In this document: positions 8,219 to 18,372 of the stretch, in pieces | Layout: every line of letters starts with the position of its first letter | Position numbering within the stretch: the stretch's first letter is position 1 | Source of the DNA: Allorhizobium sonneratiae | GTDB lineage: Bacteria; Pseudomonadota; Alphaproteobacteria; Rhizobiales; Rhizobiaceae | Direction: 5' to 3' | DNA: 64,000 bases | NCBI RefSeq assembly: GCF_023700755.1 | Contig: NZ_JAMKOJ010000011.1 | Location: forward strand, 99,230 to 163,229 | Program-made: the position numbers and the translations under genes | The notes under the pieces: model-generated | The model's database searches: none | Told to the model about the DNA's origin: nothing | Seen by the model: the letters and a program-made list of their open reading frames with translations, nothing else

Positions 8219-10057
8219 ATGTTTCAAACCTTTGACGTCAAATCGACCCCGCAATTCGGTCGGGAGCGGGTCTCCGCCTTGCGTGCCCGTTTCGGAACCC
8301 TCGGCATTGACGGTTTTCTCATTCCGCGCGCCGATGAATATCAGGGGGAATATGTTCCCGCCTCAGCTGAGCGACTTTCATGGCTGACCGGCTTTACCGG
8401 CTCGGCGGGTGAGGTGCTGGTGACGGAACGTGAGGCTGTGGTCTTCGTCGACGGGCGTTATGTGACGCAGGTGCGCGAGCAGATCGATCTCGATGTCTTC
8501 ACGCCCGGCGATCTGATCGGCGAACCGCCGGCGAAATGGCTTGCCACCCATGCAAAAAAGGGTTTCCGCCTCGGCATAGACGGCTGGATGCATACGGTGT
8601 CGCAGGTGGCACGGCTGGAAAAGGCACTGTCTGCGCTGGGCGGAACACTGGTTTTCGTGACTGAAAACCCGCTCGATGCCATCTGGAGCGATCGTCCCGC
8701 AGCGCCGCTTGGTGCTGTCACCATTCAGCCGATCTCGGCGGCCGGGGTCGAATCATCGGAAAAAATCGCCAAAATCGCCGAGGATCTGGCGGGCAAGGAT
8801 ATTGCCGCCGTGGTGATCACCGATCCGTCCTCGGTCGCCTGGATTTTCAATATTCGCGGCAATGATGTGCCGCATACGCCGCATCCCCTGTCGCGGGCGA
8901 TTATTTATAGCGATGGCAAGGCAGAGATTTTCCTCGACAAGCGCAAGACCAGTCTTGAGGTTGAGGCCTATCTAGGCGAACTGGCCAAGCAATGGGAGCC
9001 GGATGCGTTTGTCACTCGTCTCACTGTTCTGGCCAAAGCCGGAAGCCGGGTACTGGTCGATCCCGATCTGGCGCCTTCGGCACTGGTCATGCTGCTGACC
9101 ACGCAAGGGGCTCATGTGGTTAATGGTGACGATCCGGCCAAGCTGGGCCGGGCGGTGAAGAATATCGTCGAGTTGAACGGGTCGGCGGCCGCCCATGTGC
9201 AGGATGGTGTCGCGGTTGTGGAGTTTCTGACCTGGCTGGACCGCCAGCCTGCGGGCAGCATCAGTGAAATCGGTGCGACGAAAGCGCTGGAAGCGGCGCG
9301 TGCCAAGGTTGGCGAGCGCATGCAGAACCCGCTCAAGGATATTTCCTTCGACACCATTGCCGGTGCCGGTGACCATGCCGCCATCATGCATTACCGGGTG
9401 ACGGAAGAAAGCGACCGCCCGATCAAGGCGGGCGAAATGTTCCTGATCGATTCGGGCGCGCAATATCAGAATGGCACCACCGATATCACCCGCACCATTG
9501 CCATCGGCGCGGTGCCGGAGGAGCAGAAGCGGTTTTTCACGTTGGCGCTGAAAGGGATGATTGCCATCAGCATGGCGCGCTTTCCGAAGGGCACGCGCGG
9601 CTGCGATCTCGATCCGCTGGCGCGTATTGCGCTGTGGAAGGCGGGTGCGGATTTTGCCCATGGCACCGGCCATGGCGTTGGCTCCTATCTTTCGGTGCAT
9701 GAGGGGCCGCAGCGGATTTCGCGGGTTTCGACGCAGGAGCTGCTGCCGGGCATGATCCTCTCCAACGAGCCCGGCTATTATCGCCCCGGCCATTTCGGCA
9801 TCCGCATCGAAAATCTCGTCTATGTCCGCGATCTGGAGCCGGTCGAGGGCGGCGATCAGGAGATGATGAGCTTCGAGACGCTGACCTATGTGCCGATTGA
9901 CAGCTATCTCATCGTCGAAGACCTGCTGACGCGGGAGGAATTGCGCTGGCTCGACGCGTATCACGCCCGCACGCGCGAACTTCTCCTGCCTTTGATGGAG
10001 GACGAGGCGGCACGTGCCTGGCTGATCCGGGCGACGGAGCCGCTTTCTCGGAGCTGA
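8219..10057 (+). CDS. pepP: Xaa-Pro aminopeptidase (M24B)
   Basis: Cytosolic dinuclear-metal peptidase that removes an N-terminal residue preceding proline. The 612 residues comprise two creatinase-like N-domains followed by a pita-bread catalytic domain. The length matches the three-domain, eukaryote-like APP1 class and exceeds E. coli PepP (~440). Metal ligands are visible: Asp in FLIDSG (about 410), Asp in TDITRT (about 421), His in HGTGHGVG (about 485), Glu in SNEPGYY (about 517) and a final Glu in the IRIENLVY segment. The start is ATG 8219 with AGCAGGAATC upstream. It ends one base from the convergent azlD stop. Confidence 0.92.
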   Translation: MFQTFDVKSTPQFGRERVSALRARFGTLGIDGFLIPRADEYQGEYVPASAERLSWLTGFTGSAGEVLVTEREAVVFVDGRYVTQVREQIDLDVFTPGDLIGEPPAKWLATHAKKGFRLGIDGWMHTVSQVARLEKALSALGGTLVFVTENPLDAIWSDRPAAPLGAVTIQPISAAGVESSEKIAKIAEDLAGKDIAAVVITDPSSVAWIFNIRGNDVPHTPHPLSRAIIYSDGKAEIFLDKRKTSLEVEAYLGELAKQWEPDAFVTRLTVLAKAGSRVLVDPDLAPSALVMLLTTQGAHVVNGDDPAKLGRAVKNIVELNGSAAAHVQDGVAVVEFLTWLDRQPAGSISEIGATKALEAARAKVGERMQNPLKDISFDTIAGAGDHAAIMHYRVTEESDRPIKAGEMFLIDSGAQYQNGTTDITRTIAIGAVPEEQKRFFTLALKGMIAISMARFPKGTRGCDLDPLARIALWKAGADFAHGTGHGVGSYLSVHEGPQRISRVSTQELLPGMILSNEPGYYRPGHFGIRIENLVYVRDLEPVEGGDQEMMSFETLTYVPIDSYLIVEDLLTREELRWLDAYHARTRELLLPLMEDEAARAWLIRATEPLSRS

Positions 10058-10058
10058 T

Positions 10059-10361
10059 TCATATAAAGTGGCGCAGCAGCACGGCTGCGCCCCAGCCGGT
10101 CAGCAGCATGGGAATGAGCGAAAAGCGCAGGCCCATGACAAGCCCCAGCGCCATGGCGATCTTCACCTCCGCGCCGCCCGCATAGAATGCGGGCGCAACC
10201 AGCGTGGTCAGCACCGCAGCGGGCACGGCGTTCAGGGCGGCATCCACCCGCGGCGGCAGGTTTTTCAGGCGGCTGACGACGAGATGGCCGCCCGAGCGCG
10301 TCATATAGGTGGCAAAGGCTGCGGCCAGAATGATCGCCAGCATAGAGGGGTCGAGGCTCAT
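10059..10361 (-). CDS. azlD: AzlD family branched-chain amino acid exporter subunit
   Basis: Small membrane protein (100 residues, about three or four transmembrane helices) that pairs with AzlC to export branched-chain amino acids or analogues. It starts within the last bases of azlC (four-base ATGA-type overlap), so translation is coupled. Arg in the TYMTRSGG segment is typical of AzlD. Confidence 0.9.
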   Translation of the reverse strand: MSLDPSMLAIILAAAFATYMTRSGGHLVVSRLKNLPPRVDAALNAVPAAVLTTLVAPAFYAGGAEVKIAMALGLVMGLRFSLIPMLLTGWGAAVLLRHFI

Positions 10362-11068
10362 TCGGCAGGCTCCGCAACAAGAGGTAGGGTGTCGGGTTTT
10401 CGCGGCGGCAGGATGGCGGCGGTGATCACACCCGCCAGTGCGCCGAGGCTGACATGCCAGGGCGAGCCGACCATGTGCATGGCAATCACCGAGGCCACAG
10501 CACTGACGGCAACGACGATGAGAAAATTCGGGCGGCGGCGAAAGCCGAGCACGCTGCCCATGAAATAGACCGGCAAGAGCACATCAAGCCCCACCGCCTG
10601 CGGGTCCTTGATCAGATTGCTGAACAGCGCCCCCAGCGTGGTAAAGCCGACCCAGGGAATATAAATGGTCAGGGCAAAACCCATATACCAGGCAAAACTG
10701 ACCTTTTTGCCGCGTTCATCCCGCTTGATCGCTTCGGCAAATTGCGGATCGGTCATGAAGAAGAAGGCAATGCCCTTCTGCCAGCCGCTGAGAGAGCGGA
10801 AGGCCGGACCGATGGCCGCCGAATAGAGAATATGGCGAAAATTCACCGCAAAGACTGAGAGCACGATCAACCAGGCGGGAACCTCGTGGCCGAAGAGATC
10901 GACCCCGACCAACTGGCTCGCGCCGGCAAAAATCGTGGCGCTCATCACCGTCGCCTCAACGATACTCTGGCCATGGGACGCTGCCACTGCGCCGAAGAGC
11001 GCGGCAAAGGGAAGGGTTGAAAGCGTAATGGCGAGGCTATCGCGCACGCCATCCTTGAAGTCACTCAT
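10358..11068 (-). CDS. azlC: AzlC family branched-chain amino acid exporter subunit
   Basis: Polytopic inner-membrane permease (236 residues, about seven helices) of the AzlC/YgaZ family. The conserved N-terminal GVRDSLAI/PFAALFG region, the FAGASQLV motif near residue 47 and the NFRHILYS motif near residue 75 are present. With AzlD it forms an exporter for branched-chain amino acids or similar compounds, named for azaleucine resistance. No AsnC/Lrp-type regulator is adjacent. Confidence 0.92.
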   Translation of the reverse strand: MSDFKDGVRDSLAITLSTLPFAALFGAVAASHGQSIVEATVMSATIFAGASQLVGVDLFGHEVPAWLIVLSVFAVNFRHILYSAAIGPAFRSLSGWQKGIAFFFMTDPQFAEAIKRDERGKKVSFAWYMGFALTIYIPWVGFTTLGALFSNLIKDPQAVGLDVLLPVYFMGSVLGFRRRPNFLIVVAVSAVASVIAMHMVGSPWHVSLGALAGVITAAILPPRKPDTLPLVAEPAE

Positions 11069-11208
11069 GGCAGGGTCCTGTGGATATATCAGTCTTGCCT
11101 TATGTCAAAAACGACCAGGCATCAAACCAATAAGCTTGATCCAATGATTTCATCCGGTGAAATATCAGCTTCTGGGTGAGGGGGTCTTGAAGGAAAGGAA
11201 CGGCGGCG

Positions 11209-11457
11209 ATGACAGCATTTGATTTTTCAAGGCCAGAGATGGCGCGGTTGCTTGCGGATGTGCAGGCGCATCTTCTGGCGGAACATGATCTTGAGCTTGG
11301 CCGCTTCGAGGCAGAGAGCCTGTTGCAGTTCATGGCCGGGAAACTGGCGGCACTCTATTACAATCGTGGTCTTCACGATGCGCAGGCTCTTTTGGCAGAG
11401 CAGATCGAAAGGTTTAACGACGCTCTCTATCTGCTTGAAAAGCCGGTGGCGCTGTAA
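11209..11457 (+). CDS. DUF2164 domain protein
   Basis: An 82-residue acidic cytoplasmic protein matching the DUF2164 pattern as I recall it: a helical N-half, FMAGKLAALYYNRGLHDAQ in the middle, and a C-terminal ERFNDALYLLEKP. Function unknown. The start ATG 11209 follows GGCGGCG, with GGAAAGGA a little farther up. It converges on panB, with only nine bases between the two stops. Confidence 0.75.
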   Translation: MTAFDFSRPEMARLLADVQAHLLAEHDLELGRFEAESLLQFMAGKLAALYYNRGLHDAQALLAEQIERFNDALYLLEKPVAL

Positions 11458-11466
11458 GTTTCAGCG

Positions 11467-12288
11467 TTACTTTTTCACCTGAAACACGTGTTCCGGCCCC
11501 GGAAACTGCCGTGTCCTGACCTCATCGGCATAGGTTGCCACCGCCTGTGAGACATCGCCTGCCAGATTGGCATAGCGTTTGACGAAGCGCGGCTTGAAAT
11601 CGTTGAACAGGCCGAGCATGTCGTCGCAGACGAGGATTTGCCCGTCGCAGGCGCCGGACGCGCCGATGCCGATGGTCGGGCAGGCGAGGGTGGCGGTGAT
11701 GTCGCGCGCCAGCGGCTCGACCGTGCCTTCGATGACCACGGCAAAGGCACCGGCTTCGCCAATGGCCTTGGCATCGCGGCGGATTTTATCGGCTTCTGCC
11801 GCATCATGGCCCTTGGAGCGATAGCCGCCCGCCGTGTTGACCTGCTGCGGCATCAGCCCGACATGGCCGAGCACCGGCACGCCGCGCGCCACGAGAAAGG
11901 CAACCGTCTCGGCCATTTCCGCCCCGCCTTCGAGCTTTATGCCATCGCAGCCGGTGTCTTGCAGGATGCGGGCGGCATTGCGAAAGGCCTGTTCCTTCGA
12001 TTCCTGATAGGAGCCAAAAGGCATGTCGACGATGACGCAGGCCCGGCTTGCTCCCCGCATGACCGCCTGTCCATGGGCAATCATCATCTCCATGGTGACG
12101 CTGAGCGTGCTCTCCAGCCCGTAAAGCACCATGCCGAGACTGTCACCGACCAGAAGCAGATCGCAATGGGCATCGAGAAGCCGTGCCATCGGCGTGGTAT
12201 AGGCGGTCAGCGACACGATGGGCTGCTTGCCTTTCAGGCTTGAGATATCGGCGGTGGAGAGGCGTTTCTGTCGGGTGGGGGCGCTCAT
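11467..12288 (-). CDS. panB: 3-methyl-2-oxobutanoate hydroxymethyltransferase
   Basis: First committed enzyme of pantothenate synthesis. It transfers a hydroxymethyl group from methylene-tetrahydrofolate to alpha-ketoisovalerate to give ketopantoate. The 273-residue TIM barrel shows [13 protein letters not shown] (Mg-binding Asp), the DMPFGSY segment, GIKLEGG and GHVGLMPQ. Length is typical. It lies downstream of panC and overlaps it by four bases, so panC-panB is one operon. Confidence 0.96.
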   Translation of the reverse strand: MSAPTRQKRLSTADISSLKGKQPIVSLTAYTTPMARLLDAHCDLLLVGDSLGMVLYGLESTLSVTMEMMIAHGQAVMRGASRACVIVDMPFGSYQESKEQAFRNAARILQDTGCDGIKLEGGAEMAETVAFLVARGVPVLGHVGLMPQQVNTAGGYRSKGHDAAEADKIRRDAKAIGEAGAFAVVIEGTVEPLARDITATLACPTIGIGASGACDGQILVCDDMLGLFNDFKPRFVKRYANLAGDVSQAVATYADEVRTRQFPGPEHVFQVKK

Positions 12289-13157
12289 TCGGCGGCCTCC
12301 TGACGGGATGCTTCAAGACGGATGACGCGGTTGTCGAGGAGCTTTGTCTCGCCGAGCCGGACATAGAGCAGCACGAGAAAATCCTCCTGCAAATGCTTGA
12401 GCGGCATCAGGCTTTGCGGATGGCGCACCGCAACGATCTCTGGTCTGGCAAGCGGTTCGGTGGCGATGGAGGCTGAAAGCCGCGCTTCCATCTCGGCGGG
12501 ATCGTTGAGACCGGACTGTGCCAGCCTTTCCGCCTCGTCCAGCGCGCGGGGTAGAATGGTTGCGGCGCGGCGCTCATCTGCAGTGAGATAGACATTGCGC
12601 GACGAGCAGGCCAGACCATCGGCCTCGCGCACGGTGGCGACCGGCACGATGCGCACCGGCTGGGCAAGATCTTCGACCATGCGCCGGATGATGGCGACCT
12701 GTTGATAGTCTTTTTCGCCAAAATAGGCGGCATCCGGCTGGACGATGTTGAAAAGCTTGGTCACCACGGTTGCGACACCGGCAAAATGGCCGGGACGGGC
12801 AGCCCCTTCCAGCTCTGCGCCAAGGCTCGCCACATCGACTACCGTTTCCATCGGGCGCGGATACATCTCCTCAACCTCGGGGGCGAAGAGAAAATCGACA
12901 CCTGCCTGTTCAAGCAACGCGCTGTCGCGGGCAAGATCGCGCGGATAGCGGGCGAGGTCCTCGTTTTTGCCGAATTGCAGCGGATTGACGAAAATCGACA
13001 CGACGGACACATCGTTTTCGCTGCGGGCTTTGTTGACCAGCGCCAGATGGCCCTGATGCAGATAGCCCATGGTGGGAACGAAACCGACGGAGGCGCCGGT
13101 CATGCGCTTTTCCCGCAGCCGCGCGCGCAAGGCGGCGATTGTTGTCAGGGTTTCCAT
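12285..13157 (-). CDS. panC: pantothenate synthetase
   Basis: ATP-dependent ligase joining pantoate and beta-alanine. The 290 residues contain the nucleotidyl-transferase HxGH element ([10 protein letters not shown]), the FVNPLQFG segment, YFGEKDYQQ and the KMSKS-like SSRNVYL region. It is the first gene of the panCB operon and its stop overlaps the panB start. No panD is present in the window. Confidence 0.96.
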   Translation of the reverse strand: METLTTIAALRARLREKRMTGASVGFVPTMGYLHQGHLALVNKARSENDVSVVSIFVNPLQFGKNEDLARYPRDLARDSALLEQAGVDFLFAPEVEEMYPRPMETVVDVASLGAELEGAARPGHFAGVATVVTKLFNIVQPDAAYFGEKDYQQVAIIRRMVEDLAQPVRIVPVATVREADGLACSSRNVYLTADERRAATILPRALDEAERLAQSGLNDPAEMEARLSASIATEPLARPEIVAVRHPQSLMPLKHLQEDFLVLLYVRLGETKLLDNRVIRLEASRQEAAE

Positions 13158-13224
13158 ATCAGTGCCTCCATCCTCAATTACGCAAGGGACATAAAGACTG
13201 AAGGCCGGGAAATCAATCTCATCA

Positions 13225-13854
13225 TCAGGAGGAGAGAATGGTGTCGCTGGTAATCGGCACCACGCCTGCCGCCGTCATCTCGGCAATGGCAGCGGCAACC
13301 GTTTGCGGATCGATGCCCCGGCAGCCATCCGTGATCAGCCGCACGCTGACGCCGGGCAAGAGGTTGCGCGCATCAAGGGCGGAAAATTTCACGCAAAAAT
13401 CCGTGGCAAGGCCCATGATATCGAGTTCACGCACGCCCTTGTCCTTCAGCCAGCGGTCAAGCCCGGTCAGCGCATTCTTGTCATTGTCGCGAAAGGCCGA
13501 ATAGCTGTCGATGGCGGGATCTTCACCCTTGCGCTGGACGAAATCGATCAGGCTCACGGCAAGATCGGGATGAAACTCGGCGTCTTGCGTGCCCTGGATG
13601 CAATGATCCGGCCACATCATCTGCGGCTTGCCCGAAAGCTCGCCAAGCTCGAACACCTTGCGGCCCGGATGCTGCGAGGCAAAGCTGCCGTGATTGTCAG
13701 GATGCCAGTCCTGCGAGGCGATGATCACATCATAATGGCCGCTTTTCATCAGCCGGTTGGCCACCGGCACCACCTGATCGCCTTCCGCCACCGGCAGATG
13801 GCCGCCGGGGCAAAACCCGTTCTGGAGATCGATGATCAGCAGCGCCTTGGTCAT
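13225..13854 (-). CDS. pncA: nicotinamidase
   Basis: Hydrolyses nicotinamide to nicotinate for NAD salvage. The 209-residue protein has the catalytic triad Asp9 (IIDLQNGF), Lys at about 109 and Cys154 (ATDFCVKF). The metal ligands Asp49, His51 and His55 lie in QDWHPDNH. I chose ATG 13854, preceded by AAAGGCATATC; the frame is open far upstream but that part has no homology-like features. The gene is divergent from the VOC gene. Confidence 0.93.
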   Translation of the reverse strand: MTKALLIIDLQNGFCPGGHLPVAEGDQVVPVANRLMKSGHYDVIIASQDWHPDNHGSFASQHPGRKVFELGELSGKPQMMWPDHCIQGTQDAEFHPDLAVSLIDFVQRKGEDPAIDSYSAFRDNDKNALTGLDRWLKDKGVRELDIMGLATDFCVKFSALDARNLLPGVSVRLITDGCRGIDPQTVAAAIAEMTAAGVVPITSDTILSS

Positions 13855-14013
13855 GATATGCCTTTCCTTTTTCATGCAGGCCTTTTTCATGCAGGGAAGA
13901 TGGCAAGATGTGCGGCAGGGTTCAAGGGGGGACGTCGTTTCGAATTCGATACTTGACCTCAACTTGGCTTGAGGTTTTATGGTTTCAGTCCTTCTGATTG
14001 TAAAAGGACATTG

Positions 14014-14403
14014 ATGATGGATATCAATCAAATCACGCTGGAGGCCGCCGATTTCGATGCGTCGCTGGCATTTTACCAGAGGCTTGGATTGACGCTGATC
14101 GTGCTGAGCGAAGGCCGCTATGCGCGCTTTGAGCTGCCCTCCGGATCAACCACCCTCTCGATCCATCGCGCCGATACGCCGGTGATCAGTCATGCGGTTC
14201 TCTATTTCGAGGTCGAGGATGTGGATCGTCACTGTGAGGCGCTGAAGGCGCGGGGCATTCTCTTTGATACGGAGCCTCGGGATGAAAGCTGGCTCTGGCG
14301 TGAAGCCCGGTTTTCCGATCCGTCCGGCAACCGCCTTTGTCTTTATCATGCCGGTTCGAACCGGCGTTTTCCGCCCTGGCGTTTACCGCAGGCGAAAGAG
14401 TGA
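14014..14403 (+). CDS. VOC (glyoxalase/bleomycin resistance) family protein
   Basis: 129-residue protein with one vicinal-oxygen-chelate domain made of two beta-alpha-beta modules. The N-terminal ITLEAADFDASLAFY and C-terminal FSDPSGNRLCLYHAG segments are characteristic. Substrate unknown: glyoxalase, dioxygenase and antibiotic-binding activities are all possible in the family. The start at ATG 14014 follows AAAGGACATTG. It is monocistronic and ends at a convergent terminator. Confidence 0.85.
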   Translation: MMDINQITLEAADFDASLAFYQRLGLTLIVLSEGRYARFELPSGSTTLSIHRADTPVISHAVLYFEVEDVDRHCEALKARGILFDTEPRDESWLWREARFSDPSGNRLCLYHAGSNRRFPPWRLPQAKE

Positions 14404-14430
14404 GAAGGCCGGTTTCCCGGCCTTCTTCAT
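14404..14430. terminator. Convergent terminator between the VOC gene and the ABC permease
   Basis: GAAGGCCGG and CCGGCCTTC form a 9-bp stem with a TTTC loop just after the VOC stop. It could also serve the opposing ABC operon, whose stop is at 14433. Confidence 0.75.
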
Positions 14431-14432
14431 GG

Positions 14433-15386
14433 TTATGCCCGTATTTCCTGTCGCTGAAAACTGACATAGGCGATGGTGTAGATGACGATCATCGCGGCAA
14501 TCAGCCCGCACAGTTCCGGCCAGATCAACAGGGCACTCTGGCCGAAGGGCAGTGGTGCGCCCATCAGCGCCCCCTGCAACTGGCTGAGGAAGACGAGACC
14601 GAAGGTGCGGGTTTGCGGATTGAGCAGCGCCTGAATGATTTCCTGATAAAGCGTTGCCGGTGAAATCCGGGCGATATCCTGGCCGATGGCTGCCTGATGC
14701 ACCATGGTCATCGGATTATAGGGATCGACCGGGGCAATCGCCGAGGCGACCAGCGGCGCGATCATGCCCCAGAACAGCGTCAGCACCAGCCACAGGGTGA
14801 GCGCGGCGAGCGCCGAGGTTGCAGGGGCGCGAAACAGCGTGGAAAACAGCATGGATACCGCCAGCCACACGCCTGCGTAAAACAGCGAGGCGAGCAGGAA
14901 GGCCAGTCCGCGCAGCACTTCCTCGGTGGATGGCGGAAGCCCCATGGTCAGGATGCCCATGCCGGTCACCAGCAGCCACAGCGTCAGCAGGCAGATGCCG
15001 ATGACGAGCAGCCCACCGAGGAATTTTCCCGCCAGCAGCGCGTCGCGATAGATCGGCTGGGAGAGAATGCGGCTCATGGTGCGGCGGTTATATTCGCCGT
15101 TGATCGCATCGAAGCCCAGCGCAATGCCGATCAGCGGCAGAAGAAAGCCGAGAAAGGCAACGAAAGAGGGCAGCGGATCGCGTGCCGTGGTGAACAGTCT
15201 GAGAAACAGGAAAGGGTCCTGTCCGACCGTATCCTTGATCTGGCCGATGGCGCCATAAACCGAGCCGAGCGCGGTCAGAAGCACCAGCAGCATCACCAGA
15301 TGCATGCGGGAACTGACCATATGATCGGCGGATTCCTTCAGCGCCACGGTTGACAAGCCTGTGAATGGAGAGCCTTCACGCCGCAT
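14433..15386 (-). CDS. ABC-2 type transporter permease
   Basis: Membrane subunit of an ABC exporter (317 residues, about six helices). A large segment between TM1 and TM2 contains the [16 protein letters not shown] motif typical of ABC-2/NosY-type permeases. The start ATG 15386 (AGGTGCATC upstream) overlaps the ATPase stop by about 11 bases; the frame is open to 15422. It is the last gene of a three-gene operon with an ATPase and a NEW3-domain protein. The cargo is unknown. Confidence 0.85.
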   Translation of the reverse strand: MRREGSPFTGLSTVALKESADHMVSSRMHLVMLLVLLTALGSVYGAIGQIKDTVGQDPFLFLRLFTTARDPLPSFVAFLGFLLPLIGIALGFDAINGEYNRRTMSRILSQPIYRDALLAGKFLGGLLVIGICLLTLWLLVTGMGILTMGLPPSTEEVLRGLAFLLASLFYAGVWLAVSMLFSTLFRAPATSALAALTLWLVLTLFWGMIAPLVASAIAPVDPYNPMTMVHQAAIGQDIARISPATLYQEIIQALLNPQTRTFGLVFLSQLQGALMGAPLPFGQSALLIWPELCGLIAAMIVIYTIAYVSFQRQEIRA

Positions 15387-16314
15387 GATGCACCTGTTCG
15401 AAATACCGGACATAGACTTCATCGAGGCTGGAGCGGTCCATCGACATCTGTTTCAATGCCCCGCCCGCCCTGACGATGGCTTCGGCCACCGCTGAGCGCA
15501 CATCATGGGAGGCGTCGATGCGGATCAGCCCCGAGCCGGACGGTGTGACCTGACTGACACCTTCCACACGGGCGGCAATCTCCAGGGCATTGCAGCCATC
15601 GGCCTCGAGCTGGATGATATAGGAGCCGCCGAGCACTTGACCCGCCAGCTCATCCACCCGCCCGACCAGCGCCGCCTTGCCGGCATTGAACAGCGCCACC
15701 CGCGAGCAGATGGCCTGCACCATGCCGAGCAGATGCGAGGACAGCACGATGGTCATGCCTTCGCGGGCAAGCTTCTGGATCAGTTCCAGCAGTTCCTGCG
15801 TCGATTGCGGATCGAGACCGGAGGTTGGTTCGTCCAGAATTGCCAGTTCGCATTGCTTGACCAGAAGATCGGCAATGCCGAGACGCTGGCGCATGCCGCG
15901 CGAAAAGGTGGAGACGCGCTTGTTGCGGCTGGCGGTGAGCCGCACGGTTTCCAGAGCCTTGTCGATGCGCTTTTGCGCCTCGGGCCGGGCAATGCCGGCA
16001 AGCCTTGCGGTGTAAGAGAGGTTTTCCCGCGCTGTCATGCCGTCATAAAAGCCGACGGCATCCGGCAGATAGCCGACGCGCTTCTTAACCGCCAGCGGGT
16101 TGCGCAGCGGGTCTTCGCCCAGCACTTTGACACTGCCGCCGGTGGGTTCGGTCAGGCCGAGCAGCAGCAGGATGGTGGTGGTTTTTCCCGCCCCGTTCGG
16201 TCCCAGCAGGCCGAAAACCTCGCCCTGCCTGATGGTCAGATCAAGCCCGTCCACGGCGGGAAACTTGCCGTAGCGCTTGGTCAAGCCCTTGGTTTCGATC
16301 ACGATCTCTGTCAT
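15376..16314 (-). CDS. ABC transporter ATP-binding protein
   Basis: 312-residue ATPase with Walker [10 protein letters not shown] (about 39-47), an [12 protein letters not shown] signature and Walker [14 protein letters not shown]. The C-terminal ~90-residue extension is typical of NosF/CcmA-like ABC-2 exporters. It overlaps the stop of the upstream NEW3 gene by four bases and overlaps the permease start, so all three are one transcript. Confidence 0.93.
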   Translation of the reverse strand: MTEIVIETKGLTKRYGKFPAVDGLDLTIRQGEVFGLLGPNGAGKTTTILLLLGLTEPTGGSVKVLGEDPLRNPLAVKKRVGYLPDAVGFYDGMTARENLSYTARLAGIARPEAQKRIDKALETVRLTASRNKRVSTFSRGMRQRLGIADLLVKQCELAILDEPTSGLDPQSTQELLELIQKLAREGMTIVLSSHLLGMVQAICSRVALFNAGKAALVGRVDELAGQVLGGSYIIQLEADGCNALEIAARVEGVSQVTPSGSGLIRIDASHDVRSAVAEAIVRAGGALKQMSMDRSSLDEVYVRYFEQVHHAA

Positions 16315-17492
16315 CGACGGCCATACCTTGTCACGGCAAAGGCCAGAACCACGACAGCCGCGCCAATGATGCCGAGACCGGCTGCACCCCAGAGGGTGGA
16401 AGTGGTGACGGTGATGCGGAACTGCTGGCTGTCGGACAGACCATCGCCATTGGCGCGGACATTGACCATGTAATCGCCGGCAATCGCCTTGTTGGACGGG
16501 GTCATGGCAACAGAGACGGTCTGTTTCGCGCCGGGCATGATTTCATCGATCTTGGCGGGATTGGCCGTTAGCGTCCAGCCCGAGGGGCCATCGGCGGACA
16601 CGCTGATCCCATGCGCCGGGGCGGTGCCGGTATTGGTGACGGTGAATTTGAAGCTCTTTTCCTTGCCGGCCTCGGCGCTGCCGGAAAGCCGCTCATCGGC
16701 GGCATCAAGCGACAGGCCCGGCTGACCGGTAATGTCCAGCACAACCTGGGTATTGCCCTGGACCTTGGGGTCTTGCGCGCCGATTGTCACCGGATACTTG
16801 CCCGCCGCCACGTCTTCCGGCGGCTTGACCGTGACCTTGACCGTCTTGGTCTCGCCGGGCTTGAGCGGCAGGCTGGTCAGTTGTTGCGAGCCATATTGCT
16901 CGGTGAAGCTGGCGGAAAAGCCGGGCGGCGTCTGGCTGATCAGGTTGACCGTATTGGCGCGGGTGCTGTCATTGTGGATGGCGATGTCATAGCTGAAGCT
17001 GGATTTGGGCGTGCCGCGCAAGGCGGGGAGGGTGGAGGACAGCGTCAGCTTTTCCGGTTTGGCCGCAGCAAGCGTGACGTCAAGCGGCAGGGACAGCGTC
17101 TGATTGGTGCTGGTATTGCCAACGAGCGTGAATTTGTAATCGCCGGGTTTGGCATCCTTGGCCGGGGTGATCTTCAGATCCATGTCGCGGAACTGGTTCG
17201 GACCAGCCATGGCCGCCGTTACCGGCTTGCCGCTGCCCAGAAGCTGCCAGGACCAGCCGGCGGGCAGGCCATGCACGTCGAAATTCACCCGCTCGGGTGG
17301 CGCATTCTTGTTTGTCAGTTCAACCGACAGCGTGGCTTCCTGACCGATATTTTCGGTGAGCGCCGGATAATCCGTGGTCAGCCAGAGGCCGGTGAGGTTC
17401 GCGCCGGTATCAGCGGCAAAGGCCGGAAACGCAGACAGAACGAGACCGCCGGCGAGAAGAAGCGCCGGGGACAGGCGAGACGGAGAAACCAT
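16311..17492 (-). CDS. NEW3-domain secreted, membrane-anchored protein
   Basis: 393-residue envelope protein with a signal peptide (cleavage near Ala26 after FPAFA). Three or so immunoglobulin-like beta-sandwich repeats of the alpha-galactosidase NEW3 type follow; each carries a PxGW/PPGF turn (LPAGWSW, PPGFSAS, GPSGWTL). A C-terminal transmembrane helix ends in RYGRR. The architecture places about 340 residues in the periplasm. It is the first gene of the operon with an ABC-2 ATPase and permease, so it is probably a periplasmic accessory or cargo-recognition part of that exporter. The assignment rests on repeat shape and is moderately secure. Confidence 0.8.
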   Translation of the reverse strand: MVSPSRLSPALLLAGGLVLSAFPAFAADTGANLTGLWLTTDYPALTENIGQEATLSVELTNKNAPPERVNFDVHGLPAGWSWQLLGSGKPVTAAMAGPNQFRDMDLKITPAKDAKPGDYKFTLVGNTSTNQTLSLPLDVTLAAAKPEKLTLSSTLPALRGTPKSSFSYDIAIHNDSTRANTVNLISQTPPGFSASFTEQYGSQQLTSLPLKPGETKTVKVTVKPPEDVAAGKYPVTIGAQDPKVQGNTQVVLDITGQPGLSLDAADERLSGSAEAGKEKSFKFTVTNTGTAPAHGISVSADGPSGWTLTANPAKIDEIMPGAKQTVSVAMTPSNKAIAGDYMVNVRANGDGLSDSQQFRITVTTSTLWGAAGLGIIGAAVVVLAFAVTRYGRR

Positions 17493-18090
17493 GCATCACT
17501 CCCGAATTATGACATTATTCCGTTGTTTTGAAGGCAGGCCCCGCGACCGGAGGACTGCGGCGTGCATGAGAAAAATGGTGAGAAAACGCGACATAAATCG
17601 GACAAAATTTGCTTGAAACGCCCATCTCTCAGGCTTTTGAATGAGGTTGAGCCGGGGTGATGGGTAGGAATTTCTGCACTTGATGCAAATGTGCAGTCTC
17701 TTTGAAGCCGTATTCCTGACGTTTTTAGCCCACGTACATGCGCCTTGATCCGCGCTTTTGTCGAGCCTTCCCCGGTCTCACTCGCGAACCGTTATGCGGT
17801 GATCCTGAATGGTGTTTTGCTGGATATCAAAATCCCTGCGCTCAATGATCTGAAGCGCAAAAGACTGAAGCTCATCACAGGCCGTGCCATTTCTGTGATC
17901 ATGACGAAGACCTGCGGCTACAGCGTCTGTCGCTCGGCAAAACTCTGGTTTTTCAGGCTGAAAAGGCGGTTCGGAAACCGGCTCCTTTCTCCTTATGGAA
18001 CAAATCCCGGAAAATTGTCTTGTTGCTGCAAACCAAACCTTAACCATGAGGGAGGTAAAAAACGAATCAGGTTAACAGAGGATGGTTCGT
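17493..18090. other. Gene-free stretch upstream of the DUF6074-type gene
   Basis: About 600 bases with no convincing gene. The ORFs at 17745-18098 (+) and 17778-18047 (-) oppose each other and have no family features or ribosome sites. A short palindrome CTGCAC/GTGCAG spans 17674-17696 and could be a protein-binding site. Promoters for the divergent NEW3 operon and the DUF6074-type gene must lie here. Confidence 0.5.
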
Positions 18091-18372
18091 ATGAGTAAAG
18101 TTGCAGTTCAGTCCCAGTCCGCTCCGTCCTCGATTGCGATTTTCCCTCTGGCCAGCCGTCGCGGGCTGGTGCGCCAGTCCGCCATCGAACTCGACCGGCT
18201 GAATGGCGAGGACGCCAATATCTTCTGGCGCAAGACATGCAAGGCGCTCGGCGCCGAACTTCTCGATCTCGGCTGCCCGGCAGAGCAGATGCGTGAGGAA
18301 ATTCTGCAGTTTCAGAATTCCGTGCAGATGGAACTGATGTGGATGCATCACAACAAGGAACGGCGTGGCTGA
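18091..18372 (+). CDS. DUF6074-type small protein
   Basis: 93-residue protein with the FPLASRRGLVRQSA start and an FWRKTCKALGAEL helix pattern that I recall from a rhizobial family of unknown function (DUF6074). It carries no signal peptide or membrane helix. AGAGGA lies nine bases before the ATG at 18091; an ATG at 18082 is also in frame. The broken MDR gene begins inside its last codons. Confidence 0.7.
   Translation: MSKVAVQSQSAPSSIAIFPLASRRGLVRQSAIELDRLNGEDANIFWRKTCKALGAELLDLGCPAEQMREEILQFQNSVQMELMWMHHNKERRG

Noticed and set aside
17745..18098. 117-residue ORF before the DUF6074-type gene
   Set aside because: Opposed by another equal ORF, no ribosome site, unlike any family I know.
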